Shown here piece after piece: positions 1 through 11,036 of a stretch of DNA of 64,000 nt (position 1 is the first letter of the stretch; the number at the start of each line of letters is the position of its first letter). Source of the DNA: Hydractinia symbiolongicarpus. Lineage: Eukaryota > Cnidaria > Hydrozoa > Anthoathecata > Hydractiniidae. The translations under genes and the position numbers were made by a program. The notes beneath the pieces were generated by a model, which saw only the letters and a list, made by a program, of their open reading frames with translations, was not told where the DNA came from and did not search any database. The DNA lies in the NCBI RefSeq assembly GCF_029227915.1, contig NC_079886.1, positions 25,832,501-25,896,500 on the forward strand, written 5' to 3'.

Positions 1-109
1 TTAAAGGTGTAGATATATTAGTCATTTTTTACTGTGGGACCAATCTTAGCCGTTATCGCACGCTGAAGAAATAGACACAGTTTCAAAAACTTCATTTCAT
101 TGACTTTCT

Positions 110-126
110 AACGGTATCAGTCCGTT
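110..126 (+). other. AACGG-TATCAGT-CCGTT hairpin, representative copy
   Basis: A perfect 5-bp stem with a 7-nt loop (AACGG 110-114, TATCAGT 115-121, CCGTT 122-126), present in most monomers. It is followed at 134-142 by CAACGGTTG, whose CAAC and GTTG arms pair around one G. Together they place TAACGG (109) and CAACGG (134) 25 bp apart. Both fit the Myb recognition consensus YAAC(G/T)G, but such short motifs are common by chance. In one subtype the loop and second arm change to TGTCAGCCCG and the stem is lost. Confidence 0.4.
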
Positions 127-353
127 TCTGTTACAACGGTTGCGTCACATATTCGTACCAACATGTATTTAGCGATATTTTTCTAATATTACTAGATTGC
201 ATCCCTTTTAACAGTGAAACGATTGAATGTGGGAGTTAATTGAACTGGTTTTGGACTTTAACTTTATAAATGCAATAATTGAGAGAATTGAACTCCAAGA
301 AATAAAATTATTCGGAATTTGACATGATTGCTAGAACTCAGCGATTACACTGG

Positions 354-368
354 GCGCTGTGGTAGCGC
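354..368 (+). other. GCGCT-GTGGT-AGCGC hairpin, first full copy
   Basis: A perfect 5-bp inverted repeat with a 5-nt loop (GCGCT 354-358, GTGGT 359-363, AGCGC 364-368). It is the most G/C-rich point of the monomer and recurs every 373 bp in most copies. It is broken in a subtype where AGCGC is ATCGC (for example near 2,224 and 3,350, and again near 49,545 and 57,930), in copies with GCGTTGTTGTAGCGC (near 40,588, 43,943 and 47,300), and by a 1-base loss near 51,037. It may be a structural or protein-binding element, or part of a tRNA-like relic. No function is shown. Confidence 0.7.
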
Positions 369-408
369 TTCATTTAAAAATGTAGATATATAAGTCATTT
401 TTTACTGT

Positions 409-419
409 GGGACCAATCC
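409..419 (+). promoter_or_regulatory. B-box-like motif, representative copy
   Basis: GGGACCAATCC matches 8 of 11 positions of the polymerase III B box GGTTCGAATCC. It starts 57 bp after the A-box-like GGGCGCTGTGG at 352, a spacing compatible with type 2 polymerase III promoters. Two of the three mismatches fall in the central TTCG, which is normally the most conserved part, so activity is doubtful. It recurs in the G-form monomers. In the A-form monomers the same site reads AGGACCAATCC and forms a small hairpin instead. Confidence 0.2.
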
Positions 420-1153
420 TAGCCGTTATCGAACGCTGAAGAAATTGAGACATTTTAGAAAACTACATTGCATTGATTTTCCAACGGTATCAGTCCGTTT
501 CAATTAGAACCCTTGGGTCACATTTTCGTACCAACATGTATTTAGCGATATTTTTCTGATATTACTAGGTTGTATCGCTTTTAACAGTGAAACAATTGAC
601 TGTGGGACTTAATTGAACTCATTTTGGACTTTAACTTTATAAATGTGATAATTGAAACAAATGGACTCCAAGAAATAACAATGTTCTGAATTTGACATGA
701 TTGCTAGAGCTCAGCGATTACACTGGGCGCTGTGGTAGCGCTTCAGTTAAAGGTGTAGACATATTAGTCATTTTTGACTGTGGGACCAATCGTAGCCGTT
801 ATCCCACGCTGAAGAAATAGAGACAGTTTCAAAAACTTCATTTCATTGACTTTCTAACGGTATCAGGCCGTTTCTGTTACAACGGTTGCGTCACATATTC
901 GTACCAACATGCGTTTAGCGATAGTTTTCTGATATTACTAGGTTGTATCGCTTTTAACAGTGAAACGATTGACTGTGGGACTTAATTGAACTGATTTTAG
1001 ACTTTAACTTTATAAGTGTGATAATTAAGACAATTGAACTCCAAGAAATAACGATGTTCTGAATTTGACATGATTGCTAGAACTCAGCGATTACACTGGG
1101 CGCTGTGGTAGCGCTTCATTTAAAAATGCAGATAAATAAGTCATTTTTTACTG

Positions 1154-1167
1154 TAGGACCAATCCTA
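1154..1167 (+). other. TAGGA-CCAA-TCCTA hairpin in the A-form subtype
   Basis: A perfect 5-bp inverted repeat with a 4-nt loop (TAGGA 1154-1158, CCAA 1159-1162, TCCTA 1163-1167). It exists only in monomers that read ACTGTAGGACC; in ACTGTGGGACC monomers the outermost bases no longer pair. The A form goes with TGCAGATAAATAAG upstream and AGCTGTTATC downstream, so it marks a monomer subtype. Many copies occur, for example near 8,605, 19,035, 22,387 and 34,676. Confidence 0.5.
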
Positions 1168-1494
1168 GCTGTTATCGCACGCCGAAGAAATAGAGACAGT
1201 TTCAAAAACTACATTTCATTGACTTTCTAACGGTATCAGTCCGTTTCAGTTACAACGGTTGCGTCACATATTCGTACCAACATGTATTTATCGATATTTT
1301 TCTGATATTACTAGGTTGTATCGCTTTTAACAGTGAAACGATTGACTGTGGGACTTAATTGAACTGATTTTGGACTTTAACTTTATAAGTGTGATAATTA
1401 AGACAATTGAACTCCAAGAAATAACAATGTTCTGAATTTGACATGATTGCTAGAACTCAGCGAGTACACTGGGCGCTGTGGTAGCGCTTCATTT

Positions 1495-4330
1495 AAAAAT
1501 GTAGATAAAAAACTCATTTTTTACTGTAGGACCAATCCTAGCTGTTATCGCACCCTGAAGAAATAGAAACAGTTTCTAAAACTACATTTCATTGACTTTC
1601 TAACGGTATCAGTCCGTTTCTGTTACTACGGTTGCGTCACATATTCGTACTAACATGTATTTAGCGATGTTTTTCTGAGATTACTAGGTTGCATCGCTTT
1701 TAACAGTGAAACGATTGACTGCAGGACTTACTTGAACTGATTTTGGACTTTACCTTTATAAATGTTATAATTGAAATAATTGGACTCCATGCAATAACAT
1801 TCTTCTTAAATTGGCATGATTTACGGAACTCAGCGATTACACTGGGCGCTGTGGTAGCGCTTCCTTTTAAAATGTAGATATGTAAGTCATTTTTTTGTGT
1901 GGGGACAATCCTAGCCGTTCTCGCACGCTGAAGAAATTGTGACAGTTTCAAAAACTACATTTCATTGACTTTCTAACGGTATCAGTCCGTTTCAGTTACA
2001 ACGGTTGCGTCACATATTCGTACCAACATGTATTTAGCGATATTTTTCTGATATTACTAGGTTGCATCTCTTTTAACAGTGAAACGATTGGCTGTGGGAT
2101 TTAATTAAAGTGATTTTGGACTGTGACCTTACAAATGTGATGAATGAGACAATTGGACTCCATGAAATAACATTCTTCTTAAATTGGCATGATTGACGGA
2201 ACTCAGCGATTACACTGGGCGCTGTGGTATCGCTTCATATAAAAATGTAGATAAATAAGTCACTTTTTACTGTGGGTCCAATCCTAGCCGTTATCGCACG
2301 CTGAAGAAATTGAGACAGTTTCAAAAACTACATTTCATTGACTTTCTAACGGTATCAGTCCGTTTCGGTTACAACGGTTGCGTCACATATGCGTATCAAC
2401 ATGTGTTTAGCGATGTTTTTCTGATATTATTAGGTTGTATCGCTTTTAACAGTGAAACGATTGACTGTAGGACTTAATTGAACTGATTTTGGACTTTAAC
2501 TTTATAAATGTGATAATTGAGACAATTGGACTCCCAGAAATAACAATGTTCTGAATTTGAAATGATTGCTAGAACACAGCGATTACACTGGGCGTTGTGG
2601 TAGCGCTTCATTTAAAAATGCAGATAAATAAGTCATTTTTTAATGTAGAACCAATCCTAGCCGTGATCGCACGCTGAAGAAATAGAGACAGTTTCAATTA
2701 CTACATTTCGTTGACCTTCTAACGGTATCAGTCCGCTTCAGTTACAACGGTTGTGTCACATATTCGTACCAACATGTATTTAGCGATATTTTTCTGATAT
2801 TACTAGGTTGCATCGCTTTTAACAGTGAAACGATTGACTGTGGGACTTAATTGAACTGATTTTGGACTTTAACTTTATAAATGTGATAATTGTAACAAAT
2901 GTACTCCATGCGATCACATTCTTCTTAAATTGGCATGATTGACGGAACTCAGCGATTACACTGGGCGCTGTGGTAGCGCTTCATTTAAAAATGTAGATAT
3001 GTAAGTCATTTTTTACTGTGGGACCAATCCTAGCCGTCATCGCACGCTGAAGAAATTGAGACAGTTTCAAAAACTACATTTCATTTACTTTCTAACGGTG
3101 TCAGCCCGTTTGAGTTACAACAGTTGGGTCACATTTTCGTACCAACATGTATTTAGCGATATTTTTCTGATATTACTACGTTGCATCTCTTTTAACAGTG
3201 AAACGATTGGCTGTGGGATTTAATTAAAGTGATTTTGGACTGTGACCTTACAAATGTAATGAATGAGACAATTGGACTCCATGAAATAACATTCTTCTTA
3301 AATTGGCATGATTGACGGAACTCAGCGATTACACTGGGCGCTGTGGTATCGCTTCATTTAATAATGTAGATAAATAAGTCACTTTTTACTGTGGGTCCAA
3401 TCCTAGCCGTTATCGCACGCTGAAGAAATTGAGACAGTTTCAAAAACTACATTTCATTGACTTTCTAACGGTATCAGTCCGTTTCTGTTACAACGGTTGC
3501 GTCACATATGCGTATCAACATGTGTTTAGCGATGTTTTTCTGATATTATTAGGTTGTATCGCTTTTAACAGTGAAACGATTGACTGTAGGACTTAATTAA
3601 ACTGATTTTGGACTGTGACCTTACAAATGTGATGAATGAGACAATTGGACTCCATGAAATAACATTCTTCTTAAATTGGCATGATTGACGGAACTCAGCG
3701 ATTACACTGGGCGCTGTGGTATCGCTTCATTTAATAATGTAGATAAATAAGTCACTTTTTACTGTGGGACCAATCCTAGCCGCTATCGCACGCCGAGGAA
3801 GTTGAGACATTTTCAAAAATTACATTTCATTGACTTTCTAACGGTATCAGTCCGTTTAAGTTACAACGCTTGGGTCACATTTTCGTACCAACATGTATTT
3901 AGCGATATTTTTCTGATATTACTAGGTTGCATCGCTTTTATCAGTGAAACAATTGACTGTGGGACTTAATTCAACTGATTTTGGACTGTGATCTGACAAA
4001 TGTGATGAATGAGACAATTGGACTCCATGAAATAACATTCTTCCTAAATTGGCATGATTGCCGGTACTCAGCGATTACACTGGGCGCTGTGGTAGCGCTT
4101 CATTTAAAAATGCAGATAAATAAGTCATTTTTTACTGTAAGACCAATCCTAGCTGTCATCGCACGCTGAAGAAATAGACACAGTTTCAAAAACTACATTT
4201 CATTGACTTTCTAACGGTATCAGTCCGTTTCTGTTACAACGGTTGCGTCACATATTCGTACCAACATGTATTTAGCGATACTTTTCTGATATTACTAGAT
4301 TGCATCGCTTCTAACAGTGAAACGATTGAA
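1495..4330. repeat. Left copy of a segment repeated about 46.2 kb away
   Basis: Rare variants here recur in the same order at about 47,694-50,150. The shared markers are AGATTACTAGG with CTGCAGGACTTAC (1,677-1,730 and 47,876-47,930), CGTATCAACATGTGTTTAGC (2,392 and 48,591), and CGATCACATTC (2,911 and 49,110). These three give an offset of exactly 46,199. Past 3,400 the offset falls to 45,826, which is 373 less, so this copy has one extra monomer (about 3,370-3,745). The segment includes D-type monomers with the broken hairpin (GTGGTATCGC). Confidence 0.85.
4270..4330. repeat. Progenitor-like monomer variant for the 119-bp short repeats
   Basis: This full-length monomer carries both GCGATACTTTTCTG and CATCGCTTCTAACAG, the two rare substitutions found just upstream of the deletion junction in all six 119-bp monomers at the right end. 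It is the only full-length copy I noticed with both. The equivalent at about 50,100 has the first change but reads CGCTTTTAACAG. It therefore resembles the monomer in which the 254-bp deletion arose, though that monomer need not be this copy. Confidence 0.55.
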
Positions 4331-5234
4331 TGTGGGACTTAATTGAACTGATTTTGGACTTTAACATTATAAATGCAATAATTGAGAGAATTGAACTCCA
4401 AGAAATAAAATTATTCTGAATTTGACATGATAGCTAGAACTAAGCGATTACACTGGGTGCTGTGGTAGCGCTTCATTTAAAAGTGTAGATATATTAGTCA
4501 TTTTTTACTGTGGGACCAATCTTAGCCGTTATCGCACGCTGAAGAAATAGACACAGTTTCAAAAACTTCATTTCATTGGCTTTCTAACGGTATCAGTCCG
4601 TTTCTGTTACAACTGTTGCGTCACATATTCGTACCAACATGTATTTAGCGATATTTTTCTGATATTACTAGATTGCATCGCTTTTAACAGTGAAACGATT
4701 GAATGTGGGAGTTAATTGAACTGGTTTTGGACTTTAACTTTATAAATGCAATAATTGAGAGAATTGAACTCCAAGAAATAAAATTATTCTGAATTTGACA
4801 TGATTGCTAGAACTCAGCGATTACACTGGGCGCTGTGGTAGCGCTTCATTTAAAAATGTAGACAAATAAGTCACTTTTTACTGTGGGACCAATCCTAGCC
4901 GTTATCGCACGCTGAAGAAATTGAGACAGTTTCAAAAACTACATTTCATTGACTTTCTAACGGTGTCAGCCCGTGAGTTATAACGGTTGGGTCACATTTT
5001 CGTACCAACATGTATTTAGCGATATTTTTTTGATATTACTAGATTGCATCGCTTTTAACAGTGAAACGATTGAATGTGGGAGTTAATTGAACTGATTTTG
5101 GACTGTGACCTTACAAATGTGATGAATGAGACAATTGGACTCCATGAAATAACATTCTTCTTAAATTGGCATGATTGCCGGAACTCAGCGGTTATACTGG
5201 GCGCTGTGGTAGCGCTTCATTTAAAAATGTAGAT
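4331..5234. repeat. Satellite monomers between two duplicated segments
   Basis: Two to three ordinary monomers with C-type and A-type features. Around 4,970 the sequence reads CAGCCCGTGAGTTATAACGG, a form lacking three bases (CCCGTTTGAG became CCCGTGAG). That marks a subtype which recurs near 6,090, 6,460, 7,575, 10,928, 14,650, 16,515 and in the 27-33 kb region. Near 5,190 GGTTATACTGG replaces GGTTAAACTGG, a marker shared with 27,540 and about 31,262. No non-satellite DNA. Confidence 0.8.
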
Positions 5235-8200
5235 ATTTAAGTCATTTTTTACTGTGGGACCAATCCTAGCCGTTATCGAACGCTGAAGAAATTGAGACAT
5301 TTTCGAAAACTACATTGCATTGATTTTCCAACGGTATCAGTCCGTTTCAATTAGAACGCTTGGGTGATATTTTCGTAGCAACATGTATTTAGCGACATTT
5401 TTCTGATATTACTAGGTTGCATCGCTTTTAACAATGAAACAATTGACCGTGGGACTTAATTGAACTCACTTTGGACTTTAACTTTATAAATGTGATAATT
5501 GAAACAAATGGACTCCAAGAAATAACAATGTTCTGAATTTGACATGATTGCTAGAGCTCAGCGATTACACTGGGCGCTGTGGTAGCGCTTCACTTAAAGG
5601 TGTAGATATATTAGTCATTTTTTACTGTGGGACCAATCTTAGCCGTTATCGCACGCTGAAGAAATAGAGACAGTTTCAAAAACTTCATTTCATTGACTTT
5701 CTAACGGTATCAGTCCGTTTCTGTTACAACGGTTGCGTCACATATTCGTACCAACATGTATTTAGCGATATTTTTCTAATATTACTAGATTGCATCCCTT
5801 TTAAAAGTGAAACGATTGACTGTGGGAGTTAATTGAACTGGTTTTGGACTTTAACTTTATAAATGCAATAATTGAGAGAATTGAACTCCAAGAAATAAAA
5901 TTATTCTGAATTTGACATGATTGCTAGAACTCAGCGATTACACTGGGCGCTGTGGTAGCGCTTCATTTAAAAATGTAGATATGTAAGTCAGTTTTTACTG
6001 TGCGACCAATCCTAGCCGTTAACGCACGCTGAAGAAATTGAGACAGTTTCAAAAACTACATTTCATTGACTTTCTAACGGTGTCAGCCCGTGAGTTATAA
6101 CAGTTGGGTCACATTTTCGTACCAACATGTATTTAGCGATATTTTTCTGATATTACTAGGTTGCATCGCTTTTAACAGTGAAACGATTGACTGTGGGAGT
6201 TAATTGAACTGGTTTTGGACTTTAACTTTATAAATGCAATAATTGAGAGAATTGAACTCCAAGAAATAAAATTATTCTGAATTTGACATGATTGCTAGAA
6301 CTCAGCGATTACACTGGGCGCTGTGGTAGCGCTTCATTTAAAAATGTAGATATGTAAGTCAGTTTTTACTGTGCGACCAATCCTAGCCGTTATCGCACGC
6401 TGAAGAAATTGAGACAGTTTCAAAAACTACATTTCATTGACTTTCTAACGGTGTCAGCCCGTGAGTTATAACGGTTGGGTCACATTTTCGTACCAACATG
6501 TATTTAGCGATATTTTTCTGATATTACTAGGTTGCATCGCTTTTAACAGTGAAACGATTGACTGTGGGCCTTAATTGAACTGATTTTGGACTGTGACCTT
6601 ACAAATGTGATGAATGAGACAATTGGACTCCATGAAATAACATTCTTCTTAAATTGGCATGATTGCCGGAACTCAGCGGTTAAACTGGGCGCTGTGGTAG
6701 CGCTTCATTTAAAAATGTAGATATATAAGTCATTTTTTACTGCGGGACCAATCCTAGCCGTTATCGAACGCTGAAGAAATTAAGACATTTTCGAAAACTA
6801 CATTGCATTGATTTTCCAACGGTATCAGTCCGTTTCAATTAGAACGCTTGGGTCACATTTTCGTACCAACATGTATTTAGCGACATTTTTCTGATATTAC
6901 TAGGTTGCATCGCTTTTAACAGTGAAACAATTGACTGTGGGATTTAATTGAACTCATTTTGGACTTTAACTTTATCAATGTGATAATTGAAACAAATGGA
7001 CTCCAAGAAATAACAATGTTCTGAATTTGACATGATTGCTAGAGCTCAGCGATTACACTGGGCGCTGTGGTAGCGCTTCAGTTAAAGGTGTAGATATATT
7101 AGTCATTTTTGACTGTGGGACCAATCTTAGCCGTTATCCCACGCTGAAGAAATAGAGACAGTTTCGAAAACTTTACTTCATTGACTTTCTAACGGTATCA
7201 GGCCGTTTCTGTTACAACGGTTGCGTCACATATTCGTACCAACATGTATTTAGCGATATTTTTCTAATATTACTAGATTGCATCCCTTTTAAAAGTGAAA
7301 CGATTGAATGTGGGAGTTAATTGAACTGGTTTTGGACTTTAACTTTATAAATGCAATAATTGAGAGAATTGAACTCCAAGAAATAAAATTATTCTGAATT
7401 TGACATGATTGCTAGAACTCAGCGATTACACTGGGCGCTGTGGTAGCGCTTCATTTAAAAATGTAGATATGTAAGTCAGTTTTTACTGTGCGACCAATCC
7501 TAGCCGTTATCGCACGCTGAAGAAATTGAGACAGTTTCAAAAACTACATTTCATTGACTTTCTAACGGTGTCAGCCCGTGAGTTATAACGGTTGGGTCAC
7601 ATTTTCGTACCAACATGTATTAAGCGATATTTTTCTGATATTACTAGGTTGCATCGCTTTTAACAGTGAAACGATTGACTGTGGGACTTAATTGAACTGA
7701 TTTTGGACTGTGACCTTACAAATGTGATGAATGAGACAATTGGACTCCATGAAATAACATTCTTCTTAAATTGGCATGATTGCCGGAACTCAGCGGTTAA
7801 ACTGGGCGCTGTGGTAGCGCTTCATTTAAAAATGTAGATATATAAGTCATTTTTTACTGTGGGACCAATCCTAGCCGTTATCAAACGCTGAAGAAATGAA
7901 GACATTTTCGAAAACTACATTGCATTGATTTTCCAACGGTATCAGTCCGTTTTAATTAGAACGCTTGGGTCACATTTTCGTACCACCATGTATTTAGCGA
8001 CATTTTTCTGATATTACTAGTGCATCGCTTTTAACAGTGAAACAATTGACTGTGGGACTTAATTGAACTCATTTTGGACTTTAACTTTATAAATGTGATA
8101 ATTGAAACAAATGGACTCCAAGAAATAACAATGTTCTGAATTTGACATGATTGCTAGAGCTCAGCGATTACACTGGGCGCTGTGGTAGCGCTTCAATTAA

Positions 8201-11036
8201 AGGTGTAGATATATTAGTCATTTTTGACTGTGGGACCAATCTTAGCCGTTATCCCACGCTGAAGAAATAGAGACAGTTTCAAAAACTTCATTTCATTGAC
8301 TTTCTAACGGTATCAGGCCGTTTCTGTTACAACGGTTGCGTCACATATTCGTACCAACATGCGTTTAGCGATAGTTTTCTGATATTACTAGGTTGTATCG
8401 CTCTTAACAGTGAAACGATTGACTGTGGGACTTGATTGAACTGATTTTGGACTTTAACTTTATAAGTGTGATAATTAAGACAATTGAACTCCAAGAAATA
8501 ACAATGTTCTGAATTTGACATGATTGCTAGAACTCAGCGATTACACTGGGTGCAGTGGTAGCGCTTCATTTAAAAATGCAGATAAATAAGTCATTTTTTA
8601 CTGTAGGACCAATCCTAGCTGTTATCGCACGCTGAAGAAATAGAGACAGTTTCAAAAACTACATTTAATTGACTTTCTAACGGTATCAGTCCGTTTCAGT
8701 TACAACGGTTGCGTCACATATTCGTACCAACATGTATTTATCGATATTTTTCTGATATTACTAGGTTGTATCGCTTTTAACAGTGAAACGATTGACTGTG
8801 GGACTTAATTAAACTGATTTTGGACTTTAACTTTTTAAGTGTGATAATTAAGACAATTAAACTCCAAGAAATAACAATGTTCTGAATTTGACATAATTGC
8901 TAGAACTCAGCGATTACACTGGGCGCTGTGGTAGCGCTACATTTAAAAATGCAGATAAATAAGTCATTTTTTACAGTAGGACCAATCCTAGCTGTTATCG
9001 CACGCTGAAGAAATAGAGACATTTTCAAAAACTACATTTCATTGACTTTCTAACGGTATCAGTCCGTTTCAGTTACAACGGTTGCGTCACATATTCGTAC
9101 CAACATGTATTTAGCGATATTTTTCTGATATTACTAGGTTGTAACGCTTTTAACAGTGAAACGATTGACTGTGGGACTTAATTGAACTGATAGTGGACTT
9201 TAACTTTATAAGTGTGATAATTGAGACAATTGGACTCAAAGAAATAACAATGTTCTGAATTTGACATGATTGCTAGAACTCAGCGATTACACTGGGCGCT
9301 GTTGTAGCGCTTCATTTGAAAATGCAGATAAATAAGTCATTTTTTACTGTAGGACCAATCCTAGCTGTTATCGCACGCTGAAGAAATAGAGACAGTTTCA
9401 AAAACTACATTTCATTTCCTTTCTAACTGTATCAGTCCGTTTCAGTTACAACGGTTGCGTCACATATTTGTACCAACATGTATTTTGCGATATTTTTCTG
9501 ATACAAGTAGGTTGCATCGCTTTTAACAGTGAAACGATTGACTGTGGGACTTAATTGAACTGATTTTAGACTTTAACTTTATAAGTGTGTTATTAAGACA
9601 ATTGAACTCTAAGAAATAACAATGTTCTGAATTTGACATGATTGCTAGAACTCAGCGATTACACTGGGCGTTGTGGTAGCGCTTCATTTAAAAATGCAGA
9701 TAAATAAGTCATTTTTTACTGTAGGACCAATCCTAGCTGTTATCGCACGCTGAAGAAATAGACACAGTTTCAAAAACTCATTTCATAGACTTTCTAACGG
9801 GATCAGTCCGTTTCTGTTACAACGGTTGCGTCACATATTCGTACCAACATGTATTTAGCGATATTTTTCTGATATTACTAGATTGCATCGCTTTTAACAG
9901 TGAAACGATTGAATGTGGGAGTTAATTGAACTGATTTTGGACTTTAACTTTATAAATGCAATAATTGAGAGAATTGAACTCCAAGAAATAAAATTATTCT
10001 GAATTTGACATGATTGCTAGAACTCAGCGATTACACTGGGCGCTGTGGTAGCGCTTCATTTAAAAATGTAGATATGTAAGTCATTTTTTACTGTGGGACC
10101 AATCCTAGCCGTTATCGCACGCTGAAGAAATTGAGACAGTTTCAAAAACTACATTTCATTGACTTTCTAACGGTGTCAGCCCGTTTGAGTGATAACGGTT
10201 GGGTCACATTTTCGTACCAACATGTATTTAGCGATATTTTTCTGATATTACTAGGTTGCATCGCTTTTAACAGTGAAACGATTGACTGTGGGACTTAATT
10301 GAACTGATTTTGGACTGTAACTTTATAAGTGTGATAATTGAGGCAATTGAACTCCAAGAAATAACAATGTTCTGAATTTGACATGATTGCTAGAACTCAG
10401 CGATTACACTGGGCGCTGTGGTAGCGCTTCATTTAAAAATGCAGATAAATAAGTCATTTTTTACTGTAGGACCAATCCTAGCTCTTATCGCACGCTGAAG
10501 AAATAGAGACAGTTTCAAAAACTACATTTCATTTCCTTTCTAACGGTGTCAGTCCGTTTGAGTTGCAATGGTTGGTTCACATATTTGTACCAACATGTAT
10601 TTAGCGATATTTTTCTAATATTACTAGATTGCATCCCTTTTAAAAGTGAAACGATTGAATGTGGGAGTTAATTGAACTGGTTTTGGACTTTAACTTTATA
10701 AATGCAATAATTGAGAGAATTGAACTCCAAGAAATAAAATTATTCTGAATTTGACATGATTGCTAGAACTCAGCGATTACACTGGGCGCTGTGGTAGCGC
10801 TTCATTTAAAAATGTAGATATGTAAGTCAGTTTTTACTGTGCGACCAATCCTAGCCGTTATCGCACGCTGAAGAAATTGAGACAGTTTCAAAAACTACAT
10901 TTCATTGACTTTCTAACGGTGTCAGCCCGTGAGTTATAACGGTTGGGTCACATTTTCGTACCAACATGTATTAAGCGATATTTTTCTGATATTACTAGGT
11001 TGCATCGCTTTTAACAGTGAAACGATTGACTGTGGG
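5235..11036. repeat. About 5.8-kb satellite segment, copy 1
   Basis: Repeats at 15,664-21,466. Markers give the offset: CACTTAAAGG (5,591 and 16,020, 10,429), GTGGGCCTTAATTG (6,564 and 16,993, 10,429) and GTTGGTTCAC (10,571 and 21,002, 10,431). The 2-base change comes from a loss of GT near 8,020 in this copy (ATTACTAGTGCATCGC instead of CTAGGTTGCATCGC). The offset is 28 monomers minus 13-15 bases of small deletions shared by the intervening units. The edges are estimated from where neighbouring variants stop matching, to about 30 bp. Confidence 0.85.

Larger units (their letters stand above)
352..724. repeat. Representative 373-bp satellite monomer
   Basis: One full monomer, phased from the GGGCGCT hairpin to the base before the next one. 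It is AT-rich, roughly two thirds A+T by eye. Landmarks: hairpin at 354-368, B-box-like GGGACCAATCC at 409-419, AACGG/CCGTT hairpin from 483, and near the 3' side the TTTTAACAGTGAAAC segment that contains the TTAA used by the transposon elsewhere. No frame stays open across several monomers: 373 is not a multiple of 3, so the frame shifts at each repeat and stops occur in all frames. This argues against a coding role. Confidence 0.95.
1..1494. repeat. Mixed-subtype monomers at the left edge
   Basis: Four monomers in which subtype C (GGTGTAGATATATTAG, starting at base 6 and again near 750), subtype A (AATGTAGATATATAAG near 379) and subtype B (AATGCAGATAAATAAG near 1,126) alternate. The C-type monomer at 740-1,100 carries ATGCGTTTAGCGATAG near 909, the variant seen again near 8,360, 11,712, 12,458, 15,438 and 18,790. 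Nothing other than satellite was seen. Confidence 0.85.

Noticed and set aside
1700-1951. 83-residue open frame on the minus strand, repeated at 41,201, 41,936, 44,543 and 47,899
   Set aside because: Same explanation: it is tied to the AGATTACTAGG/CTGCAGG subtype and spread by duplication. No conserved motif, and no evidence of codon-level selection can be seen.
8327-8521. 64-residue open frame on the minus strand, repeated at 11,680, 12,426, 15,407, 18,758, 21,365 and 34,400
   Set aside because: The copies are identical or nearly so because the underlying satellite segments are recent duplicates. The frame lies inside a monomer, is closed in most other monomers, and shows no domain or start context.
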